Below, piece by piece: positions 1 to 4,554 of a DNA stretch of 6,558 nt. The notes beneath the pieces were generated by a model. The model was not told the DNA's origin. It worked only from the letters and a program-made list of their open reading frames with translations, and did no database searches. Position 1 is the first letter of the stretch; each line of letters opens with the position of its first letter. The stretch comes from Thermoflexales bacterium (GTDB lineage Bacteria > Chloroflexota > Anaerolineae > Fen-1058): contig JADGQE010000236.1 in assembly GCA_017882055.1 (NCBI GenBank), forward strand, positions 1 to 6,558, given 5' to 3'. A program made the position numbers and the translations under genes.

Positions 1-113
1 CGCAAGCCAGCGGCCAGGAGAAGAACAAGCAGTAGCAGATTTCTGACACGTGCACCGCGCTGCCGCGCTACGTGCAGTGCAGGTGTTGCTGATTTTTGAT
101 TGCTGATTACCAA
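1..113 (-). CDS. possible 5' end of a signal-peptide-bearing gene (partial, start uncertain)
   Basis: Read on the minus strand, the frame whose last full codon is at 5-3 is open across the left end. It encodes a hydrophobic stretch ending RNLLLLVLLLAAGL that looks like an export signal or membrane anchor, preceded by a basic, Arg-rich segment. There is no ATG or GTG in this frame. The only conventional start I find is a TTG at 113-111, inside a repeat array and without a convincing ribosome binding site. A second frame beginning with GTG at 55-53 or 49-47 is also open and hydrophobic, so the frame itself is not settled. Position just downstream of a same-strand gene fits a following gene whose body lies off the left edge. 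The function cannot be told from this piece. Confidence 0.25.
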   Translation of the reverse strand, partial: MVISNQKSATPALHVARQRGARVRNLLLLVLLLAAGL

Positions 114-150
114 ACCAATCCCCAGTTGACCAGTCCCTAATTGACTGTTC
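86..150. repeat. composite short tandem repeat array (7-mer then 7/8-mer units)
   Basis: The left part has a clear period of seven: TTGCTGA at 86-92 and again at 100-106, with the related TTTTTGA between them at 93-99. The right part (about 114-150) is a looser run. Read on the minus strand, it contains GTCAATTA and GTCAACTG cores 15 bases apart and resembles the octamer array at 4263-4318. The array fills most of the space between the glycosidase stop codon and the possible next gene. There are no spacers of constant length and no long identical unit, so this is not a CRISPR array. Confidence 0.55.
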
Positions 151-156
151 CCCCGC

Positions 157-1395
157 TCACTTCCCCTGCGTATACTTTTTCATCGCCTCATATACCGGCA
201 GCGGCGTGAAATCAGGCTCGACCAGGCGGAAGTAGTAAAACGATTGATCTTTCTCAGAGTCGCCGGCACGTTTGAAGAACCACGTAAACGCCACGCCCGC
301 CCATGGCCACTCGCGCCGGATGCGATCATACGCCATTGGCAAATACTCGGCCTGCTGTTCGAGCGTCACCTGTCCGAAGCGTTTGTCCGGTACCGAGTCC
401 GGCACGGCGTTCCAATTCATCTCGCTGATCCAGATTGGCTTCCTGGCATCGCCGTTCTTGACCATGATGTCGCGGATGTACATCGGGCGTGAGAAGTTGA
501 CGTTGCGTGGCCGCATGCGTCGATCGGTCGGGCCGGTAAATAAGCCGTAGGCTTGCGCCGACATGATATCGAAACACTGTCCCGCACCGGCATCATACAT
601 CCTTTGCAAGAAAATAAAATCGTTGAGACCCGTCAGCGGGCCGGGGCCGGGATCGAGCGAGATGGTGGGCGACAACGCGGGCGCGATGACACCCGCCTCC
701 GGATCGACGGCTTTGATGCGCCGATAGGCTTCACACAGCAATGACGTAAACGCTTCGGGGTTAACAGGCTGTTCGCCCCATTCGGGATAATTGTTCGGCT
801 CGTTCCAGATTTGATAGAACTTGATGCGGCCTTTGTAACGCGTGGCCACCGCCGCCACGTAATCGCCGAAGTCGCCAGGACTCGTCGGTGGAGCAGAACT
901 ACCCGTTACTGACTGCGACCACTTCGGCGGCGCGTCCAGCCGTGCGACGATCCCGATACCGTGCTGCTCGGCCAGTTCGACGATGTTGTCGTACTTGCCC
1001 CAGGCGTCGATACAAGGCGGATTGCGGCAATCGGCAAAGTTGCCCTTGCCCGAAATCTCGATATCCGCCCACGGGAACTGCTGGCGAATCCATTTGAAGC
1101 CCGCGCCGGCGATCATTTGCAGCGATCGATCGCGCTTGGCCGGTTCAACTTCCTGCTCCAGAAACGTATTCACGCCGAACGGATTCACGCCCGCATACGT
1201 CGTCGGGATCGAATCGGCCGTATCGGGCATAGCGCGCGTGAAGTTGATCAGGTAATCGAACGTGCCGCGAACCGACTGCAGCAGACCATCTTCGCCGGTC
1301 ACATTGAACATCGCCGTGCGGATCGCATCGCGCGCAAGAAAGGCGATAGCAATTAAGATGATGATTCCGAGCAGCCAGATAAACTTCTTTCGCAT
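157..1395 (-). CDS. membrane-anchored clan GH-A glycoside hydrolase-like protein
   Basis: This 412-residue protein probably hydrolyses a beta-linked glycan outside the cytoplasmic membrane. Residues 5-20 form a single hydrophobic segment after a basic MRKK start, with no clear cleavage site, so an N-terminal anchor is more likely than a released signal peptide. The rest reads as one (beta/alpha)8 barrel. YQIWNEPNN (residues 194-202) carries the Asn-Glu pair typical of the clan GH-A acid/base (Glu199), and PIWISEMNW (320-328) carries the likely nucleophile Glu325 at a beta-strand end. The aromatic-rich WAGVAFTWFF (365-374) fits strand 8, and a final VYEAMKKY helix closes the fold. GH5- and GH39-like families are the closest by motif, but I cannot fix the family or substrate. 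Cys123, Cys128, Cys221 and Cys274 could form disulfides outside the cell. A weak GGAAAG lies 8 bases before the ATG at 1395. The gene follows the 116-aa gene on the same strand but is separated from it by a terminator, so it is probably transcribed on its own. Confidence 0.8.
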   Translation of the reverse strand: MRKKFIWLLGIIILIAIAFLARDAIRTAMFNVTGEDGLLQSVRGTFDYLINFTRAMPDTADSIPTTYAGVNPFGVNTFLEQEVEPAKRDRSLQMIAGAGFKWIRQQFPWADIEISGKGNFADCRNPPCIDAWGKYDNIVELAEQHGIGIVARLDAPPKWSQSVTGSSAPPTSPGDFGDYVAAVATRYKGRIKFYQIWNEPNNYPEWGEQPVNPEAFTSLLCEAYRRIKAVDPEAGVIAPALSPTISLDPGPGPLTGLNDFIFLQRMYDAGAGQCFDIMSAQAYGLFTGPTDRRMRPRNVNFSRPMYIRDIMVKNGDARKPIWISEMNWNAVPDSVPDKRFGQVTLEQQAEYLPMAYDRIRREWPWAGVAFTWFFKRAGDSEKDQSFYYFRLVEPDFTPLPVYEAMKKYTQGK

Positions 1396-1408
1396 GAGAT
1401 CGCTTTCC

Positions 1409-1461
1409 GATTCGTATTGCGTACTGCGTATTCCGTAACGGGCGTTTACGCAATACGCTCA
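1409..1461. repeat. heptamer array with terminal inverted repeat in the glycosidase leader
   Basis: Units of seven run in register: GATTCGT (1409-1415), ATTGCGT (1416-1422), ACTGCGT (1423-1429) and ATTCCGT (1430-1436). After a short GC-rich centre, units in the opposite orientation follow. CGTATTGCGTA at 1413-1423 and TACGCAATACG at 1447-1457 are perfect 11-base inverted copies separated by 23 bases, so the transcript could fold into a hairpin. The array sits between the candidate -10 box at 1461-1466 and the start codon at 1395, that is, in the likely 5' untranslated region of the glycosidase gene. Confidence 0.7.
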
Positions 1462-1466
1462 TTATA
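1461..1466 (-). promoter_or_regulatory. candidate -10 box for the glycosidase gene
   Basis: On the minus strand this reads TATAAT, a perfect -10 consensus, about 65 bases upstream of the glycosidase start codon. No good -35 element is visible at 16-18 bases upstream, where the terminator hairpin of the preceding gene lies. The hexamer is also the end of that terminator's T-rich tract, so it could be a chance match in an AT-rich stretch. Confidence 0.35.
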
Positions 1467-1496
1467 AAACAAAAAGCCCGGATGAGTTCTCCGGGC
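1466..1496 (-). terminator. intrinsic terminator of the 116-aa gene
   Basis: GCCCGGA at 1476-1482 and TCCGGGC at 1490-1496 form a perfect 7-bp GC-rich stem with a 7-base loop. On the minus strand it is followed by TTTTTGTTTT. It lies 28 bases past the stop codon of the 116-aa gene and fits a Rho-independent terminator for that transcript. Confidence 0.85.
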
Positions 1497-1523
1497 CATT
1501 GCGACCTATCCACTATTCAGTTG

Positions 1524-1874
1524 TCAGGCTTTCTTGGCTTGCCTGGCGAGTCCGATGTCGTTGGATTTGGAATACGCGCCGACTTCTTTGCGGGCATCTT
1601 CGAACTGCTTCTTCAAAACCTTGTCCGTTCCTTTGAAACTGCCAATCGTGCGTTTGGCGCAAGTGGCACAACCCAATGATGCTCGATACGAATCCAGATC
1701 GCAGGTCAGGCAGCCGCCGATGTTGATCATCATCAGCGAAAAGGCCAGTGAATCGACGTGCGTCTCAGGCAGTTTCTTGACCTTATCGACCAGCTGCTGC
1801 CACTCATCGCCACGCAGGTCTTCCAACATAGAAATCACGCGACTGGGGAACAATATTTCACTTTCAGGGTACAT
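1524..1874 (-). CDS. small double-CxxC protein, function unknown
   Basis: This 116-residue soluble protein has no signal peptide and no membrane segment. Its central region carries Cys55, Cys58, Cys69 and Cys72, arranged CLTC-x10-CATC. That pattern is suited to binding zinc or another metal, or an iron-sulfur cluster. The N-terminal part (residues 13-50) looks helical, with a conserved-looking stretch SLAFSLMMINIGGCLTC. The C-terminal third is Lys-rich and probably helical and basic. I believe similar proteins occur in Chloroflexota genomes, but this is from memory and I know of no assigned function. The start at ATG 1874 is supported by GAGGTG (plus-strand positions 1877-1882) just upstream. 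A promoter lies about 55 bases further up and a terminator follows the stop, so the gene looks like a complete single-gene transcription unit. A classical zinc ribbon is possible, but the surrounding residues do not settle it. Confidence 0.75.
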   Translation of the reverse strand: MYPESEILFPSRVISMLEDLRGDEWQQLVDKVKKLPETHVDSLAFSLMMINIGGCLTCDLDSYRASLGCATCAKRTIGSFKGTDKVLKKQFEDARKEVGAYSKSNDIGLARQAKKA

Positions 1875-1928
1875 GGCACCTCACTATCCTTGGTGAGATT
1901 TGGCCCTATAGGTAGGACTATGGTCACG

Positions 1929-1957
1929 ATGATAGCATAGTTAACAAGTCGAATCAA
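1929..1957 (-). promoter_or_regulatory. sigma-70-type promoter of the 116-aa gene
   Basis: On the minus strand TTGATT (1957-1952) and TATCAT (1934-1929) are separated by exactly 17 bases. A TG lies one base before the -10, giving an extended -10. Transcription would start near 1922, about 48 bases before the ATG at 1874. Spacing and position make this the best promoter in the window. Confidence 0.6.
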
Positions 1958-1966
1958 GGGTAAATA

Positions 1967-1986
1967 GCAAAAACAGGGGTTTTTGC
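1967..1986. promoter_or_regulatory. perfect 8-bp inverted repeat in the divergent promoter region
   Basis: GCAAAAAC at 1967-1974 and GTTTTTGC at 1979-1986 are perfect inverted copies around a four-base AGGG centre. The element lies about 10 bases upstream of the minus-strand -35 at 1952-1957 and about 20 bases upstream of a TTGACA on the plus strand. It could be an operator for a dimeric regulator, or a small hairpin. No regulator gene is in the window to support either. Confidence 0.35.
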
Positions 1987-2005
1987 CTGTAAAACCCGCC
2001 TTTGC

Positions 2006-2035
2006 TTGACAGAACGGCGTAAATTCGGCTAAAAA
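2006..2035 (+). promoter_or_regulatory. possible distal promoter of the vWA-like membrane protein gene
   Basis: A perfect TTGACA (2006-2011) is followed after 18 bases by TAAAAA (2030-2035), a four-of-six match to the -10 consensus. Transcription from here would give a leader of about 165 bases containing the heptamer array at 2087-2149. The weak -10 makes this less likely than the proximal promoter. Confidence 0.3.
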
Positions 2036-2086
2036 TCAGCCCTTTCGCGTCCTTCTAAAGGCCACCGGAATGAATCTATCGCTATC

Positions 2087-2149
2087 TTGCTGATTGCGGA
2101 ATGCGGAGCACTGACCACTGAATGCTGAATGCTAACGACTGAATGCTAT
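2087..2149. repeat. nine-unit heptamer array upstream of the vWA-like gene
   Basis: Nine consecutive units of exactly seven bases run without a gap, of the general form NNGCTGA or NNACTGA. Examples are TTGCTGA (2087-2093), TTGCGGA (2094-2100), CCACTGA (2115-2121), ATGCTGA (2122-2128) and CGACTGA (2136-2142). This is the most regular array in the window. Its first unit is identical to the repeated unit at 86-92 and 100-106. It ends 12 bases before the extended -10 of the downstream gene. Confidence 0.8.
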
Positions 2150-2161
2150 TCGCCAAAACCG

Positions 2162-2170
2162 TGCTACAAT
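2162..2170 (+). promoter_or_regulatory. extended -10 promoter of the vWA-like gene
   Basis: TGCTACAAT contains a TG, one base, then TACAAT, a five-of-six match to the -10 consensus in the extended form that needs little -35 contact. No good -35 is visible. Transcription would begin near 2177, about 30 bases before the ATG at 2207. The position also argues against the ATG at 2129 as start, because that codon would lie upstream of the promoter. Confidence 0.5.
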
Positions 2171-2195
2171 ATTCGCGTCCATTGCCAGCACATCG

Positions 2196-2202
2196 TTGGA
2201 GG
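2196..2202 (+). promoter_or_regulatory. ribosome binding site fixing the start at 2207
   Basis: TTGGAGG lies four bases before the ATG at 2207. The in-frame ATG at 2129 sits inside a heptamer array and has no such site, and the extra residues it would add do not resemble a protein start. Translation from 2207 places a typical signal peptide at the N-terminus. Confidence 0.7.
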
Positions 2203-2206
2203 CAGC

Positions 2207-4237
2207 ATGAGACCCCATCGCACCGTTGTCCTCTTCATCCTCATCGTCGTTAGTCTGCTGTTCGTTCCAATCGCACAGGCGCAAGATCAAGGCCAGGGCA
2301 TCGATGTCGTGATCATTTTTGATACGTCCGGCCCCCTGCTCGATCGCTTCGATCTGCTGTGCGCTTCGATGACGAAGAATGTGGCCGCCTTGAAAAGCCG
2401 CGGCTTCGATCTGCAAGTGACCTTCCTCGGCATCACCAATTCATACGCCTGCGCTAAAGACTCCGTCTCGGCTATCAAAGGCTCGACCGTGGCCAGTGAT
2501 GCAGATTGGGGGCCGGCCGTGGCCGATGTGGCTGAACGCTTTCCGTGGCGATTGAATGTGGTGCGCGTGATCGTTCCGATGTCGAATCGCGGCCCCGGGC
2601 TGGGCGATCCGGTCGATGATCCCGGAACTGACCGGGCCGCAATTCAACGCGCGATCAAAGCCGCACAGGCCAGTCACGCTATCGTCTCACCCGTTATTGG
2701 CCTGCCCGATCGTGCCAGCCGCCCCGACGATCGACCGCGCCTCGAAGTGCTCGCCAACGATCTGGCCAAAGGCACCGGCGGCAGCGTGGTCTTGCTCCAG
2801 GCAGCGACGAGCGATCCAACCCAGGACGTATTTGGCTTGATCGCGCAAGCCGCCAAATCGGCAACCGGCGGGCCAATGCTCGCGCTGCCTGGCGCAGTGC
2901 GCACGTTGACGTGTCAGCGCGACAGTATCAAATGCATTTCGCTCGATCCGGGTGTGCTGCTGACGAACGCCGGACTGGCCGTGTTATTCACCAGCATTCT
3001 GGGCTTCGCCGCGTTAGTGTTGAAAGTCAGCCTCGCCGAAGTGCACGCACCCAAACTTGCCATTCCAGAGACAGGCAAGCCCGCAAACCTTCTGCGAAAA
3101 GTCGGGGGCGGCGTATCGGCCAGGTTAAGCGCCGGGGCCGACAAAACGCGATCGAGTATCCGCACTGTTTTCGCGCCGGAAAGCTGGGCCATCGGCACGC
3201 CCGGCATCCGCCGCGTCGCAGCGATCGTATTAGGCACGATCTTCATCGGGCTGACTGCGCTGCTGGCAGCCTTCATTGATCCCGCGTTCAACCCGGCTTC
3301 GCCGCGCGGCCTCGGCATCTTTCTCAGCATCTTCGCGGCCATCGGTTTGGTCAATCTGCTGTACGCGCGCATCCAAATCGTCGCCGCGCAGCGACAAGGC
3401 TTGAGCGCCGCACTGCGCATCCGGCCGCTGAATCTAGCGATCATTTTGTTGGCCGCGTTGATCTCACGCTCGATCGGCTTCCTGCCCGGCTTCTTGATCG
3501 GCTTGCCGGCGGGTTGCGCGCTGGTCACGGTGACTGAAAACAGCGCGGCAGTCGAAACGCGCCTCGTCACGCGGGGTTTGATCGGCGTGATGATCGTGGC
3601 GATTTTCGTCTGGCTGCTGGCCATACCGATCGATCTGGTGATGGGCAATCTCATCTCGCAATCGAATACGGACGGCCTGGCCTTTGGCCTCAATCTATTG
3701 GGCGCAGTTCAATCGGTGGTCTTGACGATCTTCGTCGTCGCGGTCGAACTCGCTTTCGTGACACTGTTCCCGCTGACCATCACCGGCGGCCATCACTTGT
3801 ACGAGCGCAGTCGATTGGGCTGGGGCTTAAGTTTCATGGTCGTGACTTTCATCGCGCTGCACACGATCTTCAATCCCCTGTCGGCCGGATTCGACGTCTT
3901 TCAAAATTCGAATCTGCTGGTCATCGGCGGCCTGCTGGCTATCATCACGGGCATCGCGTTGAGTCTGTGGCTGTCCGCTTATGGCGAGCGCCTTCAGACC
4001 GGCCGGCCGCTCAGCAATCGAACGTTTCTGGCCGTCTTCGGCGTGCTGGGCGCATGGGGCATGGTCTGCGCGTGCGGCGCAATCGCCTTCGCCGCACGCA
4101 GCGTCAACTGGGGCAACGTGCTGGTCGTGTTGATCATCGTCGCCATTCTCGCGGGCGGCGGCTTCTTCGCCGTGCGAATGCGAACACAGGTCAAGGATGA
4201 AGGCGGAGGGATGAAGGATGAAGCCACCCGCGAGTGA
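2207..4237 (+). CDS. exported vWA-like domain fused to a polytopic membrane domain, function unknown
   Basis: The 676-residue protein begins with a signal peptide (1-25, basic MRPHR, hydrophobic core, AQA before the likely cut). Residues 32 to about 205 resemble a von Willebrand factor A or Rossmann-like domain: the hydrophobic strand IDVVIIFDTSGP (32-43), a second strand LQVTFLGI, a third VVRVIVPMS and a late GTGGSVVLL. The metal site looks degenerate, with Asp-Thr-Ser-Gly-Pro where DxSxS is usual. Cys52, Cys82, Cys236 and Cys243 could form disulfides outside the cell. A first membrane helix (about 250-273) precedes a roughly 60-residue loop; about ten more helices follow between 334 and 657. 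A charged motif FPLTITGGHHLYERSR (521-536) between two helices is the most distinctive part of the membrane region; its two His residues could bind metal, but no protease signature is evident. The C-terminal tail (about 661-674) is encoded by heptamer repeats. The gene appears to be its own transcription unit with no obvious intrinsic terminator. I cannot name the family: a sensor, a transporter-associated protein or a membrane-protease relative are all possible. Confidence 0.75.
   Translation: MRPHRTVVLFILIVVSLLFVPIAQAQDQGQGIDVVIIFDTSGPLLDRFDLLCASMTKNVAALKSRGFDLQVTFLGITNSYACAKDSVSAIKGSTVASDADWGPAVADVAERFPWRLNVVRVIVPMSNRGPGLGDPVDDPGTDRAAIQRAIKAAQASHAIVSPVIGLPDRASRPDDRPRLEVLANDLAKGTGGSVVLLQAATSDPTQDVFGLIAQAAKSATGGPMLALPGAVRTLTCQRDSIKCISLDPGVLLTNAGLAVLFTSILGFAALVLKVSLAEVHAPKLAIPETGKPANLLRKVGGGVSARLSAGADKTRSSIRTVFAPESWAIGTPGIRRVAAIVLGTIFIGLTALLAAFIDPAFNPASPRGLGIFLSIFAAIGLVNLLYARIQIVAAQRQGLSAALRIRPLNLAIILLAALISRSIGFLPGFLIGLPAGCALVTVTENSAAVETRLVTRGLIGVMIVAIFVWLLAIPIDLVMGNLISQSNTDGLAFGLNLLGAVQSVVLTIFVVAVELAFVTLFPLTITGGHHLYERSRLGWGLSFMVVTFIALHTIFNPLSAGFDVFQNSNLLVIGGLLAIITGIALSLWLSAYGERLQTGRPLSNRTFLAVFGVLGAWGMVCACGAIAFAARSVNWGNVLVVLIIVAILAGGGFFAVRMRTQVKDEGGGMKDEATRE
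4194..4221 (+). repeat. four heptamer units inside the 3' end of the vWA-like gene
   Basis: AGGATGA (4194-4200), AGGCGGA (4201-4207), GGGATGA (4208-4214) and a second AGGATGA (4215-4221) follow one another exactly. Three units make 21 bases, so the protein repeats every seven residues, seen as KDEGGGM then KDEATRE at the C-terminus. The stop codon follows at 4235-4237. The preceding sequence is an ordinary membrane helix, so the tail looks like repeat DNA turned into coding sequence. Confidence 0.7.
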
Positions 4238-4262
4238 ATTCGCGGCCTGCCACCAGAAATTT

Positions 4263-4318
4263 GGCAATTAGTCAATCGGGCAATTGATCAACTGGTCAAT
4301 GGGTCAATGGTTGATCAG
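4263..4318. repeat. octamer array with terminal inverted repeat
   Basis: Seven units of exactly eight bases carry a CAAT or CAAC core at 4265, 4273, 4281, 4289, 4297 and 4305. Examples are GTCAATCG (4271-4278) and GTCAATGG twice (4295-4302, 4303-4310). TGATCAAC at 4285-4292 and GTTGATCA at 4310-4317 are perfect inverted copies 17 bases apart. The array starts 25 bases after the stop of the vWA-like gene. Its period of eight sets it apart from the other arrays, though related cores occur on the minus strand at 114-150. Confidence 0.75.
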
Positions 4319-4356
4319 GAACATGGATGATAATCGGACTCCTACCCTTTGCTCAC

Positions 4357-4470
4357 CGGCCGCGTCCCCGCGGTCGATCAGGCTAGAAGCCTGCGCGGAC
4401 GCAGGCTGGGAGTAGATAATCGTAAGGCTTTGCGGCATAAGCCATGAGGTCTTGCCAGAAGCCCGGCAAG
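4357..4470. other. cluster of hairpins in the convergent intergenic region
   Basis: Four potential stem-loops follow one another. The first is CGGCCGCG (4357-4364) with CGCGGTCG (4369-4376), eight pairs including one G-U, loop TCCC. The second is AGCCTGCG (4388-4395) with CGCAGGCT (4400-4407), eight perfect pairs, loop CGGA. The third is GGCTT (4426-4430) with AAGCC (4439-4443), and the fourth is CTTGCC (4451-4456) with GGCAAG (4465-4470). None is followed by a T-tract on the plus strand. They could protect or end the upstream transcript, be a REP-like or miniature mobile element, or form part of an untranslated RNA. The sequence alone does not decide. Confidence 0.4.
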
Positions 4471-4486
4471 CTCTGAGGCATCAAGC

Positions 4487-4519
4487 AAAAAAGCCGCCGA
4501 TCGTTTTTGATCGGCGGCT
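4487..4519 (-). terminator. strong intrinsic terminator of the dehydrogenase operon
   Basis: AGCCGCCGATC (4492-4502) and GATCGGCGGCT (4509-4519) form a perfect 11-bp stem with a six-base loop. On the minus strand it is followed by a run of six T residues. It lies 33 bases past the E2 stop codon and marks the end of the operon. Confidence 0.92.
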
Positions 4520-4554
4520 CCAACTTCCAACTTCGACCATCCAATTTCCAACTA
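4520..4554. repeat. five-unit heptamer array reaching the E2 stop codon
   Basis: CCAACTT occurs twice in tandem (4520-4526, 4527-4533). Then come the divergent CGACCAT (4534-4540), CCAATTT (4541-4547) and CCAACTA (4548-4554). The last unit contains the E2 stop codon (TAG on the minus strand, 4554-4552). The array fills exactly the space between the terminator stem and the coding region. Confidence 0.7.

Noticed and set aside
1967..1990. Minus-strand terminator (short stem followed by TTTT)
   Set aside because: No minus-strand gene lies upstream of it, and the alternative 8-bp inverted repeat over the same bases is the better pairing.
2129..2206. Upstream ATG at 2129 as start of the vWA-like gene
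   Set aside because: It lies in a heptamer array upstream of the likely -10 box, lacks a ribosome binding site, and would put 26 unrelated residues ahead of a typical signal peptide.
2914..3693. Minus-strand open frame of 259 codons
   Set aside because: It is antisense to the membrane domain of the vWA-like protein. Its translation is rich in Pro, Arg, Ala and Ser with no recognisable domain, and it has no start signals.
4263..4318. CRISPR array
   Set aside because: Units are only seven or eight bases, contiguous and degenerate, without spacers, and there are no cas genes.
4388..4407. Intrinsic terminator for the plus-strand gene
   Set aside because: The 8-bp stem is good, but it is followed by GGGAGTAGATAATC rather than a T-tract.
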